Counted from the first letter of the stretch, positions 1 through 8,734 are shown. The stretch: DNA of 62,718 nucleotides from CAYPPG01 sp964412555 (GCA_964412555.1 CAYPPG010000049.1:1-62718); one strand, 5' to 3'. Translations and numbers: made by a program. The notes: generated from the sequence alone by a model not told the origin.

Positions 1-127
1 ACGGGTCACACCTAACCGACTCCAGGGGGGTCAAAGGTACCCGGCTATTGACAAAAGCAAACCTGGAATATCCGAATCATTAGGAAGTGAGACAAACAGA
101 CCATATGATGGATGCTGTAACAGTATT

Positions 128-589
128 TCAGATGAAATTCAAAACGGGACTTTTTACCGGGCCGTCATTTACTCGTAACATCATCAACCTCATTAAAAAA
201 TAAGGTGAAAAAGTAATGAGAAAAATAATCCATAACCATTGAAATTTTACATGAATTACCTTTAAAATAGAATACATACTTCCAATAAAAATCGTTAAGA
301 AGGTACCAATTGCAATATGCGGTCCAATACGATCACCTAGAAAGGTAAAAGGTATTAAAATTTTGTGAAACAGCCAGTGGTGATCAATGAAACGATTTTT
401 GTATATTGTATAAGGAAGAGCTTTAAATTGATAGTCGGAATTGATTCCTAACAGTTGACTATAACGCCAATGAAAATAACCATCATGCCCCACAAATGAT
501 GGTAAAATAGCATGAAAAGCTGAAAAATATACAAAAGAACCTAAAAATGGTATAATACGATTAATTGTATTCATGTGTAAGATTCTCAT
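128..589 (-). CDS. Truncated polytopic membrane protein, glycosyltransferase-like N-terminus
   Basis: About 153 residues, starting at the ATG at 589, 25 bp after the pseudopilin stop; a longer frame reaching 772 would run through the pilin gene and is rejected. The protein opens with a hydrophobic segment, then a polar loop holding HDGYFHWRY, LPYTIY and DHHWLFH, then two further membrane segments. This resembles the acceptor-binding first periplasmic loop of GT39/STT3-like polyprenol-dependent glycosyltransferases, which normally exceed 450 residues. The C-terminus after the last membrane segment (LMRLMMLRVND) becomes non-hydrophobic and stops, so the gene appears cut off, perhaps by an insertion whose other side lies beyond the window. 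The glycosyltransferase reading is an inference. Confidence 0.5.
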   Translation of the reverse strand: MRILHMNTINRIIPFLGSFVYFSAFHAILPSFVGHDGYFHWRYSQLLGINSDYQFKALPYTIYKNRFIDHHWLFHKILIPFTFLGDRIGPHIAIGTFLTIFIGSMYSILKVIHVKFQWLWIIFLITFSPYFLMRLMMLRVNDGPVKSPVLNFI

Positions 590-614
590 AATATCTTTAT
601 TATACTTCAGAAAC

Positions 615-1232
615 TTACCACGAATAACGTCCAGTATAGTCATACCAAACGCATCCATCGCTATACAAACCATTCGTCGGATTAAACCACTTCTCCATAT
701 CTCCATATAAGTTGGACTGGTTAGAAGGGCCCTTACTTCCAACATACCATCCTTTTTCAGCAGTTTTTTCACGACTGATTGAATAGGGAAGGTTCCTAAA
801 CTGTTTTAAGATGTTTACATAACCTGTAGCGATTTTGTAATTATAATATTCCGAATCAAGGGGTGTTTCATTCCATTTATCCCATGGACTTGTTGGGTTT
901 TCATGTAGATAGGGAATCGGAGTCGTTAAAATACGCCAAGTATTATGCCTCCAAAAAGTGGAAGTTAAACCGGCTCCTTTTATTTCTGCAACTTCATTAT
1001 TTGGACCAGAAGGGATTAAATGGTAAACCAGAATATGGGGAACCATTCCATCATTATAATCCATAAAAAGACGATGCATCGCATCCCCAGTCACCTTCAA
1101 ATCCCCAATCACTTCAGCATATTGAGCACGCAATACCGCTTTCTGAAACACTGGAACCGCAATCATTGATAAAATCCCGATAATCGCAACCACAATGAGC
1201 AGCTCAATCAAAGTGAATGAATTTTTAACCAT
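615..1232 (-). CDS. Type II secretion / type IV pilus-like pseudopilin
   Basis: 205 residues. The N-terminus MVKNSFTLIELLIVVAIIG is a class III prepilin signal: a short charged leader, then the conserved F+1 and E+5 and a hydrophobic helix that anchors the subunit and packs in the pseudopilus core. The residue before the cleavage site is Ser, not the usual Gly. The helix is followed by an amphipathic stretch and a globular domain rich in Trp, Tyr and Asn, like the other two pilins of the window (51 kb). A sigma-54-type promoter lies about 50 bp upstream and a sigma-54 activator gene follows in the same orientation further upstream. It may be a minor pilin or a secretion pseudopilin; no assembly ATPase or secretin is in the window. 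Confidence 0.88.
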   Translation of the reverse strand: MVKNSFTLIELLIVVAIIGILSMIAVPVFQKAVLRAQYAEVIGDLKVTGDAMHRLFMDYNDGMVPHILVYHLIPSGPNNEVAEIKGAGLTSTFWRHNTWRILTTPIPYLHENPTSPWDKWNETPLDSEYYNYKIATGYVNILKQFRNLPYSISREKTAEKGWYVGSKGPSNQSNLYGDMEKWFNPTNGLYSDGCVWYDYTGRYSW

Positions 1233-1282
1233 TATCCTAAAATTTTATACCATTTTATTTTCTAGTTGATGGTTTATGTAAA

Positions 1283-1298
1283 TGCAATAATTATGCCA
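1283..1298 (-). promoter_or_regulatory. Candidate sigma-54 (-24/-12) promoter of the pseudopilin gene
   Basis: Read on the minus strand the site is TGGCAT-N5-TTGCA, one base from the RpoN consensus TGGCAC-N5-TTGCA with exact spacing. The expected start site is near 1271, giving a leader of about 40 nt before the pilin ATG at 1232. Pilin genes are sigma-54 dependent in several bacteria, and the neighbouring gene encodes a sigma-54 activator, which strengthens the call. Confidence 0.65.
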
Positions 1299-1498
1299 GT
1301 AATTATTATTTATATAACCTATTCAAGTTATTAGAGTTATGAAAATGCCCGCCCAACAGTACTTTCATGAAACGCACAACCATTCGCTTATTCAATCGAA
1401 ACAACACAGGCGCAAATCCACTAAGTTATGTAGATTCAATAGGATAGAATGATAAAGCCACGCGCACGGTTGTTCACCAAGGCGAATAACGATACGCA

Positions 1499-2464
1499 TC
1501 ATAGATTGAATTTCTTGATCGTTTTCTGAATATACCGCTTGGACATCCCGGATTTTTCGGCAAGAAGTGATGTATTGCGTCCATATCGTTCAATCAATTT
1601 TGAAAAATACAGAGACGTACAACTCTTTACATATTCATTGTAAGGGAGATCCAATAGTTCTTGAAATTCATCTGTTGCCGAATGTTCATCCAACATGACA
1701 TGATCATGGGAACCTTGGATGAATTTACCAATCTCTTCCAGCGTGATCTCCTCCCTGGATTGAAGAGGAACACATCGGATGAGCACGTTTTTCAATTCAC
1801 GCACATTGCCGGGCCAAGAATTTTGTTTCAATTTCTCCATTGCCTGTGGAGAGAATCGTGTTTTTTCTGTGTCATTCAGTTCGTCCAGAAGATATTCAAT
1901 CAACGGTGGAATATCTTCTATTCGTTCCCGCAATGGAGGAATTGTGATCTCGAAGGGATTGATTCGATGGTATAAATCCCTACGGAATTGTCCGGTATCG
2001 ACCAGTTGCCTGAGGGGTTGGTTCGTGGCGAAGATGATCCGGCGGATGTAAAGCGGCTCTCCTTTGTTGGAGCCGAGGCGATAAACGGCGAAATCATCCA
2101 ATACCTTCAGTAATTTTGATTGAAGAGGCGTTGGAAGATCACCGATCTCATCAAGAAAAAGCGTCCCGCCGTTGGCTTTTTGGAATAAGCCCTGTTCGTT
2201 GGTTTCCGCTCCGGTATAGGCTCCCTTCCGATGACCGAAAAGGATATTTTCCATCAGGTCGGATGGAATCGCTGAGCAATTGACGGAGATAAAGGGTTCC
2301 TTTTCTGTCGCATCACACAATTTGTGAATTCAGCTGGCAAACGCTCCTTTTCCACTACCGGTTTCACCCAGAAGGAGAACAATGAGCGGAGTGGAAGAAC
2401 ACGATACCATTCGATCAATAGATTGATGAATTTCCACCATGGATGGAGATATACCGACAAACAT
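1499..2464 (-). pseudogene. Sigma-54-dependent AAA+ transcriptional activator, interrupted by in-frame TGA
   Basis: Bacterial enhancer-binding protein made only of the central AAA+ domain and a Fis-type helix-turn-helix, without receiver, GAF or PAS domain. From the ATG at 2464 (AGAAAGG ribosome site upstream) it reads through Walker A GETGSGK, then hits TGA at 2330-2332 where GAFAS-stop-IHKLC should continue. After the stop the same frame carries every other family motif: the sigma-54 contact loop GAYTGA, Walker B GGTLFLDEIG, the arginine finger region FRRDLYHR, and SWPGNVRELKN, ending with a Fis-like recognition helix (MSKRYIQKTIKKF). The frame is otherwise intact, so it is a single nonsense change, a sequencing error, or readthrough. 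Other genes here end in TGA, so the code is not reassigned. Its probable target is the adjacent pilin. Confidence 0.85.
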
Positions 2465-2575
2465 TTTCCTACCTTTCTTCAAAGAAAAGAGTCATTTTCA
2501 CACAATACCCAACGAGTAGAAAAAAATCAGTATGTCCCCGAAACGAAATTTGTAATCCATATTGCTTTCGCGATC

Positions 2576-2604
2576 AATATATCATGTTAATTTTTTTATG
2601 TCAA
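2576..2604 (-). promoter_or_regulatory. Sigma-70-type promoter of the sigma-54 activator gene
   Basis: On the minus strand TTGACA, a 17-bp spacer and TATATT: a perfect -35 box, ideal spacing and a near-consensus -10 box. Transcription would start near 2569 and leave a leader of about 105 nt before the activator ATG at 2464. Confidence 0.7.
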
Positions 2605-2817
2605 GTTTGTACAAATTTTCCTTTGTATATTTATGATACAAGATTAGAACGTATAATTATCTTTTAAAACTAGCATCCATTATGCAGACACTCCCCCATT
2701 GTAAAACCTATAGTAAGCAGGCAGGATTGTCTGTACCATACTTTTTCATTTTTACCATTTTCTTTCCGGATTCCACGACTATCATAATCCATAAAAAAAT
2801 AATTTTGGGGACGATGG

Positions 2818-3519
2818 ATGTGTGGGCGTTTTACCCTGATAACCAATGCACAGTTATTGAGCCGGATTTTGCAGTTGAATCGGACACCGGAAGTGGAAGC
2901 GCGGTATAATATTGCGCCTACCCAGCCAGTGGCTGCGGTTCGCGTTTTTTCGGAATCGGGAGAGCGGGAGATGGATTTGCTGCGCTGGGGATTGATTCCG
3001 TTTTGGGCGAAGGATGAAAAAATCGGGACGCGAATGATCAATGCCAAGGCGGAAACCGTTTTCGACAAACCGGCGTTCCGGCTTGCAGCGCGGCGGCGGC
3101 GCTGTTTGATTCCTGCGGATGGATTCTATGAATGGCAGAAGAAAGGCAAGGAAAAATTTCCTTTCTATATCCATATGAAAGATGAAAAACCTTTTTGTTT
3201 CGCCGGACTCTGGGAACAGTGGAACAGCGGCAGTAAAGAGGCTATCGAATCGTGCACCATTTTGACAACCGATGCCAACGACCTCGTCCAACCATTGCAT
3301 AACCGGATGCCGGTCATCGTTCCTTCCGACAACTACGATCTCTGGCTTGATCCGGAGATCGAAGAACAGGACAAAGTGGCTCCGCTTTTATCTCCGTATC
3401 CATCCGCCCCCATGACGGCTTATCGCGTCAACCAGGAAGTCAACAATGCCGCCTTTGACGATCCGAAGTGTATTCAAGAACTCGAAGCGGATGGGAACTC
3501 TCAACCTCAACTCTTTTGA
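2818..3519 (+). CDS. yedK: SRAP (SOS response-associated peptidase) family protein, YedK/HMCES type
   Basis: 233 residues, the usual family length. SRAP proteins cap abasic sites in single-stranded DNA by forming a thiazolidine link through the N-terminal Cys, and they self-remove the initiator Met. All catalytic residues are visible: Cys2 in MCGRFTL, Asn75 in INAKAET, Glu105 in GFYEW and His161 in HNRMP. The arginine-rich stretch at 91-95 and WGLIPFW near 57 are also family hallmarks. The ATG follows GGGGACG; it must be the start because Cys has to be residue 2. It stands alone, and its last 13 bp overlap the tail of the convergent downstream gene. No LexA-like operator was recognised. Confidence 0.95.
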   Translation: MCGRFTLITNAQLLSRILQLNRTPEVEARYNIAPTQPVAAVRVFSESGEREMDLLRWGLIPFWAKDEKIGTRMINAKAETVFDKPAFRLAARRRRCLIPADGFYEWQKKGKEKFPFYIHMKDEKPFCFAGLWEQWNSGSKEAIESCTILTTDANDLVQPLHNRMPVIVPSDNYDLWLDPEIEEQDKVAPLLSPYPSAPMTAYRVNQEVNNAAFDDPKCIQELEADGNSQPQLF

Positions 3520-3887
3520 ACCGTACCGGTATCTTCCATCACCACGCCGAGGATTTCACAATCCCGGCTGGTGAACAAAATATGTTGATCCTGCAAGCGA
3601 ATGGCCAGTTGAGGTCCTTCGTATGCGCGCAAAGACACTTCTTGGCCTCCAACCGTAAGCCGTTCTGTTTCGGGAGCGATGGTTACAGGATCCATCAGTT
3701 TCGATTCGGAACGTTCTACTTTGATGACCGGTCCCAATAGTTCACAGTCCCGCCCGGTGATATACACATCGTTGTTCGAGGTTCGAATGACAAGAGGGGC
3801 GCCGCTATAGGTTCCGAGGTAATAGGCAAAGCCGTCGATCAGTACTGTTCTGGAATGAGTGTCGGATAATCCATTTTCGTTTGTCAT
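3507..3887 (-). CDS. Small protein of unknown function with two internal repeats
   Basis: 126 residues from the ATG at 3887, which has AGAGAAAC a few bases upstream; a longer frame to 3992 lacks a ribosome site. I do not recognise a family. The protein is an internal duplication of about 45 residues. Repeat 1 holds APLVIRTSNNDVYITGRDCELLGPVI and repeat 2 QLAIRLQDQHILFTSRDCEILGVVM, so both carry the pattern L-x-IR-x(6)-ITxRDCExLG. There is no signal peptide or membrane segment, so it is probably cytoplasmic and beta-rich. It could be two copies of a small ligand-binding or dimerisation fold. Its 3' end overlaps that of the convergent SRAP gene. Confidence 0.7.
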   Translation of the reverse strand: MTNENGLSDTHSRTVLIDGFAYYLGTYSGAPLVIRTSNNDVYITGRDCELLGPVIKVERSESKLMDPVTIAPETERLTVGGQEVSLRAYEGPQLAIRLQDQHILFTSRDCEILGVVMEDTGTVQKS

Positions 3888-4039
3888 GATATCGTTTCTC
3901 TCTGTGCAGACAGAATGTCCACACCACAATCGTTGAGTGTTTGTGGGTGTCGTTGAAAAATAAAAACAGAATTCTAGCGGCTCAAGGAGCAATTGTCACG
4001 GAAAAATTGTTAAATTCAACAGGCGAGCACGAGGGTGAT

Positions 4040-4738
4040 TTATGCGCCTTCGATATGTATCAGATTGCGCTTGCCGTCTTTCCAACCGAAGCTAATGACC
4101 TGTCCCACACGATCTCCGATTTTGTATTCGCGATGATAAGTTTTGTGCAGATGGCCGTGAATGATTGTCTCGACACCGGAGGCAATGACTTGTTCATACG
4201 CTTTGTGCGGAACTTCCAAAGTCTTTTCACTTTTTTCCGCTACGATCATTTTGCTGGCATCGGACATTTTTTGAGCGGCGCGAGAACGGAGTTTTTCGGG
4301 CAAATGATCCGCCATATAGCGCATGAGACGTGAACGTATACCGGTCTTATAGATCTGATAAGCCCAATCGTTCCAACAAAGTTCATCTCCATGCCCTAAA
4401 TAAACAACTTTTCCTCCGATTTCGGTGATCGTAGGATTGTGCAAAACGTCGATCCATGGTTCTTCGTCGAAATAATGAGAGGCGAGAAAATCACGATTGC
4501 CTTCGATGAAAAAGAGTTGAATGCCTTCTTGTGCCCATTTTTTCATCTGAGTTAAGAAAGCCGTATAGTGTTCCTCGATGAATGTCGACTCGTTGATCCA
4601 GAAATGAAAAGTATCTCCGAGAAAAAAAATCCGGTAGGTATTCGAAGGAATCTCACTGAGTAAACGCGAAATTTCCGCGCTCTCTCCACCAGGATGGTGA
4701 AGATCAGCGATAAATACATTCTGTTTTGAGGTGTTCAT
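4040..4738 (-). CDS. lpxH: UDP-2,3-diacylglucosamine diphosphatase (lipid A biosynthesis)
   Basis: 232 residues. LpxH hydrolyses UDP-2,3-diacylglucosamine to lipid X plus UMP at the inner face of the cytoplasmic membrane. The calcineurin-like dimetal site is complete and spaced as in Escherichia coli LpxH: D12 and H14 (ADLHHP), D42 (LGDTFHFW), N81 (EGNRDF), H116 (LGHGD), and H194/H196 (IHGHLH). The ATG at 4738 is chosen because AAGAGG lies 6 bp upstream; the frame opens 15 bp earlier without a ribosome site. Neighbours are unrelated, so it appears to be a single gene. Its presence implies lipopolysaccharide or lipo-oligosaccharide. Some relatives act on other UDP-sugars, but residue agreement favours LpxH. 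Confidence 0.88.
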   Translation of the reverse strand: MNTSKQNVFIADLHHPGGESAEISRLLSEIPSNTYRIFFLGDTFHFWINESTFIEEHYTAFLTQMKKWAQEGIQLFFIEGNRDFLASHYFDEEPWIDVLHNPTITEIGGKVVYLGHGDELCWNDWAYQIYKTGIRSRLMRYMADHLPEKLRSRAAQKMSDASKMIVAEKSEKTLEVPHKAYEQVIASGVETIIHGHLHKTYHREYKIGDRVGQVISFGWKDGKRNLIHIEGA

Positions 4739-4867
4739 TATTCCTCTTAGCAACAGTATAAATGTAACGCCATAGTCCCGGTGATATCCATGCTAAAGCC
4801 GGGGAAAAATGCAAATTCGCCCAAGTCAAAGATGTGAGTAGAGATGCGCTCGCACTGGCCTATTGAA

Positions 4868-4897
4868 AAAAGAGCGGGAATTTCTTCCCGCTCTTTT
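4868..4897 (-). terminator. Intrinsic terminator after the Gly/Met-rich secreted protein gene
   Basis: Perfect 13-bp inverted repeat (4868-4880 with 4885-4897, GAGCGGG core) around a 4-nt loop. On the minus strand the stem runs into a T tract, about 50 bp past the stop at 4949. It separates that gene from lpxH. Confidence 0.85.
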
Positions 4898-4948
4898 GGC
4901 CGACAATATTGAATGAGAATTAAGCAGTATGTGACAAGGAGGAGCGGT

Positions 4949-5803
4949 TCAGTACATACCGCCCATGCCTCCCCCCATCATACCGCCCCCCATCATACCG
5001 CCTCCCATGCCTCCCCCCATCATGCCGCCTCCCATGCCTCCCCCCATCATGCCGCCGCCGCCTCCGCCGCCCATGTAGCCAAAACTACCGCCAGCACCGG
5101 AGGTTTCGAGCCGCCGGCGGCGTGCTTCTTCAACACGTTGGATTTTTTCTTGCAATTGTTGTTGATAAATTTGTAACTTCTCATAGACCAACTGCCGTTT
5201 TAGAGCACGTTTGCGGGCACGGTAATAGATTCTCATATTGGCGGAACGCGGGCGAGTCCATCCCAGATATTCCGCCACTGTCATTTGATCCGATCCTTCA
5301 AAATCCAATCCTAGTTCGTTGACCGGAATTTCGGCAAGGGTTCCCATATCGGCAAGAGCTTGGCCGGCCGAAGCCATACGATATTGATAATCCAATATTT
5401 TATTGATTTCTTCGCGGCTAAGAGTTTCCATGCGAAAGGACGGTGAACTTTGCTTACGGAATAATTCGGTATATTCATCAAAACTTTCCTGCATTCGATC
5501 CAGTAGCGCTTCGCAGAAATCGACCATTTTTTGATATTCCGGATTGGAAGAGGCCGCTTGCTGATACTGAGTGAGAGCAAGTTGGATCTGACGGTTTCGC
5601 AATGACAAAAATGCATTATTCGCCAATGCGAGTGACTGGTCGAACGATCCTCCTCCGACAGCTCCTTCCGCTTCCGTATTGATATTTTGTTCTTGAGGCA
5701 GCGCCAATCCTTGACCACCGCCCTGTTGTGTAACTTGGGCATATACAAAATTGGCGGAAATCAATCCTAAACAAAGTGTCAAGAATAATTTCGTGAATCG
5801 CAT
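4949..5803 (-). CDS. Secreted protein with helical middle and Gly/Met-rich C-terminal tail
   Basis: 284 residues from the ATG at 5803, which has GAGGAG upstream. The first 23 residues form a Sec signal (MRFTKLFLTLCLGLISANFVYAQ, cleavage after A). The middle is helical: an alanine-rich, TPR-like stretch (LANNAFLSLRNRQ, YQQAASSNPEYQKM) and a basic coiled coil (RARKRALKRQLVYEKLQ to VEEARRRRLE). The last 45 residues are nearly all Gly and Met, built of GGGMMGGGM units, ending GGMY. Such tails are flexible and the methionines could bind copper(I) or silver, but nothing nearby supports a metal role. It is monocistronic, with its own promoter candidate and terminator. Function unknown. Confidence 0.85.
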   Translation of the reverse strand: MRFTKLFLTLCLGLISANFVYAQVTQQGGGQGLALPQEQNINTEAEGAVGGGSFDQSLALANNAFLSLRNRQIQLALTQYQQAASSNPEYQKMVDFCEALLDRMQESFDEYTELFRKQSSPSFRMETLSREEINKILDYQYRMASAGQALADMGTLAEIPVNELGLDFEGSDQMTVAEYLGWTRPRSANMRIYYRARKRALKRQLVYEKLQIYQQQLQEKIQRVEEARRRRLETSGAGGSFGYMGGGGGGGMMGGGMGGGMMGGGMGGGMMGGGMMGGGMGGMY

Positions 5804-5931
5804 TTTTTTTCTCCTCACATCAGATAGTTTTGAAGTAGTGTTGGGATTCCGGACAATCACTTTTTGCGAAACGATTTTTTCTATCTATAGACTCGTTGCT
5901 TTCACAAGCAGCATATCTCTATTTATAATAA

Positions 5932-5961
5932 AGGATAGCAATTTTTTTTCCTATTCGTCAA
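5932..5961 (-). promoter_or_regulatory. Candidate promoter for the Gly/Met-rich protein gene
   Basis: On the minus strand TTGACG, an 18-bp A-rich spacer and TATCCT. The -35 box is one base from consensus, the -10 box is weaker. It would give a leader of about 120 nt before the ATG at 5803. Confidence 0.35.
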
Positions 5962-6178
5962 GAACCTACGAATTTTCTTCCGGAAAAAACGAGTATATGT
6001 AACCGAAAAACCGGTTTTCTCCTCGTCAAAAGATGAAAAAGGATTTTTTTTCGGTTTTCAGCCATTTATGAATCGTCCTTCTCATATTATAACCCCTAAG
6101 AAAAACAACGACAGGTGTTATTGTACGGGATATATTATCTTTTCTACCCAAACCATGAAAGTAGTGGGTTTGTACAAC

Positions 6179-7786
6179 ATGTTTCAGATTTCCTCAGCAA
6201 AATTAAACATATTATTCGATCGATTTTCCAGTAAGGTAAAAACCGATTTATTGCAGCAATATTATGGAGAGAATCATCCATTGATTCGGCAACGGGCAGA
6301 TTTGTGTTTGGAGATTCTGAAAAATTTTCAGGCATCTTTCCCTTATAACGAACATGTTTGGCTGGTGAGAGTTCCGGCTCGTGTCAATTTAATGGGGGTG
6401 CATATCGATCATCGGGGTGGATGGTGCAATTATGTACCAATCGCTCGGGAATCGTTTTTTTGCTTTTCGGCACGAGATGACGACAAGATAGTCGCCAAGA
6501 ATATCTCTTCTGATTTTTCCGATTGTGAGTTCTCCATTGCGCAGGAGCTTCCAAGTTCTCTTCGTGGAGATTGGATGAAATTCATTGGAAACGTGCAATT
6601 GGAACGCGGACATTGGGGGAATTATTTAAAAGCAGGAATATTGAAGCTGCAAGACACCTTCGCAGCCCATCGGTTTCGGGGAATGAATATCATGGTTGGT
6701 GGAGATATTCCCTCCAAATCGGGTTTATCTTCTTCCTCCTCCATCGTTGTTGGGGCGGCGTTGGCGTTGGCGATCCGAAATGAATTATCCGTCACGAAGG
6801 AAGAATTGGTGGAATTGTGCGGGGAAGGAGAGTGGTACGTGGGCACACGGGGAGGGGCCGGCGATCATTCCGCCATGCTGCTGGGACAATTCGGATCAAT
6901 CACTCATACGGGATTCAAGCCGCTCTCATTTCGTTATGTTCCGTTTCCGGTAGGATACGATGTCATTCTTTGCTCAAGTGGAATCGAGGCTTCGAAATCA
7001 ACCAATGCGCGGGAAATATTCAACACCCGGATTGCATCGTATGAAATCGCGTATCTCCTTTACTGGTACAACAATCCAGCACATCGGGAGAAATTGAGTT
7101 TGCTTCGTGACATCTCGCCGGAACATTTACAACTAAACCTCGCTGAATTTTATTCCTCACTGATGAAGGTTCCCCCCTATGCGACCATCGAAAAACTGTA
7201 TGCAGATTATCCGGATTTGGGGGACGAGTTCAATCGCGTGTATTCCATTTATGGAGAACCATCGGGAGAATTGCCTTTGCGGGAAGTACTCTTATTTGGC
7301 GTTGGTGAATGTGATCGGGCAAAGAAATTCCCGGAATTTTTGGATCGTAAAGAAATTGAAACCGCCGGAGAATTGATGTATATCTCTCATGATGGAGATC
7401 GGGTTTCTCAATGGGATGGCAATCTTCGTAAGGATTTTAGGAGTCCCTTTGACGATGCGTATCTATCCAACCTTGCTCGGGCTGCAGAAAAGAATCCCAA
7501 TGATATTCGGTTGTCTCCCGCTTTTATCCCCGGAGGCTATCGGTGCAGTTTGCCGGAGTTGGACCGATTGGTGGATCGGTGTAAGAATATCGGCGGAGTC
7601 ATAGGGGCGGGATTGACCGGCGCGGGTTTGGGCGGAGCTATTTTAGTTTTGGTACGCTCCGAGGATTCCGAATCCGTTGTCGCTGACTTGAGTAGTCTAG
7701 TCAGCACTTGGACAAAACAGGACACGTTGATTGAAGTGTGCCGGCTGGCTGCAGGAGCATCTTGTATCACGTTGCCCGGAGAGTAA
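6179..7786 (+). CDS. GHMP-family sugar kinase, galactokinase-like
   Basis: About 535 residues from the ATG at 6179; the frame is open from 6068 but no start has a clear ribosome site and the extra 37 residues look non-coding. The three GHMP motifs are present: sugar-binding VPARVNLMGVHIDHRGG (residues 65-81), the ATP phosphate loop SGLSSSSSIVVGAALA (from about 181), and GAGLTGAGLGGA (from about 476). The first motif matches the galactokinase signature, so phosphorylation of galactose or a related sugar at C1 is likely. It is longer than bacterial GalK (about 380), with an insert around residues 290-440, so another sugar (arabinose, a heptose) is possible. galT lies 41 kb away, which fits a Leloir pathway not held in one operon. 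Confidence 0.8.
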   Translation: MFQISSAKLNILFDRFSSKVKTDLLQQYYGENHPLIRQRADLCLEILKNFQASFPYNEHVWLVRVPARVNLMGVHIDHRGGWCNYVPIARESFFCFSARDDDKIVAKNISSDFSDCEFSIAQELPSSLRGDWMKFIGNVQLERGHWGNYLKAGILKLQDTFAAHRFRGMNIMVGGDIPSKSGLSSSSSIVVGAALALAIRNELSVTKEELVELCGEGEWYVGTRGGAGDHSAMLLGQFGSITHTGFKPLSFRYVPFPVGYDVILCSSGIEASKSTNAREIFNTRIASYEIAYLLYWYNNPAHREKLSLLRDISPEHLQLNLAEFYSSLMKVPPYATIEKLYADYPDLGDEFNRVYSIYGEPSGELPLREVLLFGVGECDRAKKFPEFLDRKEIETAGELMYISHDGDRVSQWDGNLRKDFRSPFDDAYLSNLARAAEKNPNDIRLSPAFIPGGYRCSLPELDRLVDRCKNIGGVIGAGLTGAGLGGAILVLVRSEDSESVVADLSSLVSTWTKQDTLIEVCRLAAGASCITLPGE

Positions 7787-7792
7787 AAAAAA

Positions 7793-7811
7793 GCTGGGTA
7801 GGAGACCCAGC
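7793..7811 (-). terminator. Intrinsic terminator of the sigma factor gene
   Basis: Stem GCTGGGT/ACCCAGC around a 5-nt loop, followed on the minus strand by eight T residues, about 95 bp past the stop at 7907. It sits directly beyond the stop of the convergent kinase gene. Confidence 0.75.
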
Positions 7812-7906
7812 AACAATGGGGAGGTAAACAAACTTTTTTTTAGGGTAGAACAGGCGTCCTCGCCTACACCGTATAACACCCGAAGAAATAAACATTATCT
7901 GTGAAG

Positions 7907-8734
7907 TCAATTCGCCAAAAGATTAGACATTTTGGTGATAACCGCCGGTCTTCGTAGTTTACCCATTGCCTGTGCTTCGATTCTTCGCACACCTTCCGCA
8001 CTCATCCCTAATTTTTGGCCAACCTTGCGAAGACTTAATTTTTTCCCCCCATCCTGCAATCCATAGCGATGGACAAGCACTTCCCGTTCCCGGGAATTGA
8101 GTACCTGCATGGCATTGGACAGACGGGTTTCCGCTTCAAGAAGCCAGACATCCTCTCGAGCGTCTGGATGACGGTTGTCGACCAATACTTTTTCCAGACC
8201 GGGAGTCTCTTCGTCTTCACCCTGAAGGTTTTGGAAAGTGATATACACTTCAGCCAATTCGTCCACTTTATGGGGAGCAATGCCGAATTCTCTGCCAGTT
8301 TCCTCGGAAGTGGGTTTACGTCCATGCTGCATTTCGAATTGCTGTTCATAGGCCTTCACTTTTCGAATGATATCCAATTTGTTGATCGGCAAATTGACTT
8401 GGCGTGATTTCTGCTCGATGGCCCGTTGGATAAAAAGGCGAATCCACCAAGAAGCGTATGTAATGAGTCTACAGGATTGATTCAGGTCGAATTTTTCCAA
8501 TCCTTCGATCAGTCCGAGTGTTCCTTCCTGAATCAAATCGGATAGGTTCATTCCTTGATTGCGATAATTCAAAGCCAGTTTAACGACGAAGCGGATGTTG
8601 CTTTCAATCAATCGCCGCCGCGCGACAATATCGCCGTTTTTGAATTGACGAAGTAATTTTCGTTCCTCTTCGGCAGTAAGCGGTTCCGTCGGCATATCGG
8701 CATTCACGCATCTATTTATCGTTGTGAAATCCAT
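7907..8734 (-). CDS. RNA polymerase sigma factor, sigma-70 family (RpoD-like, no region 1.1)
   Basis: 275 residues. Region 1.2/2.1 begins near PLTAEEERKLLRQF. Region 2 is well conserved: DLIQEGTLGLIEGLEKFD (core binding), then LITYASWWIRLFIQRAIE (-10 melting and recognition) and RQVNLPINK. Region 3 follows (RKPTSEETGREFGI), and region 4 ends in SLRKVGQKLGMSAEGVRRIE, the -35 helix-turn-helix. It lacks region 1.1 and the long non-conserved insert of a primary RpoD, so it is a group 2/3 alternative factor. The ATG follows AGAGGGAG. A sigma-54-type promoter lies upstream and a terminator downstream, so it appears to be a single-gene regulon switch. The target genes cannot be read from the window. 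Confidence 0.93.
   Translation of the reverse strand: MDFTTINRCVNADMPTEPLTAEEERKLLRQFKNGDIVARRRLIESNIRFVVKLALNYRNQGMNLSDLIQEGTLGLIEGLEKFDLNQSCRLITYASWWIRLFIQRAIEQKSRQVNLPINKLDIIRKVKAYEQQFEMQHGRKPTSEETGREFGIAPHKVDELAEVYITFQNLQGEDEETPGLEKVLVDNRHPDAREDVWLLEAETRLSNAMQVLNSREREVLVHRYGLQDGGKKLSLRKVGQKLGMSAEGVRRIEAQAMGKLRRPAVITKMSNLLAN

Noticed and set aside
2330..2332. TGA recoding (a code where TGA means Trp or Gly, or selenocysteine)
   Set aside because: Several intact genes here stop at TGA (SRAP, hisS, the Gfo/Idh/MocA gene, the 14398 gene), so TGA is a normal stop. No SECIS-like hairpin is evident.
4949..5085. Gly/Met-rich tail as a coding tandem-repeat array under phase variation
   Set aside because: The tail is made of short degenerate codons (GGMM) and is in frame throughout; no tract suggests slippage.
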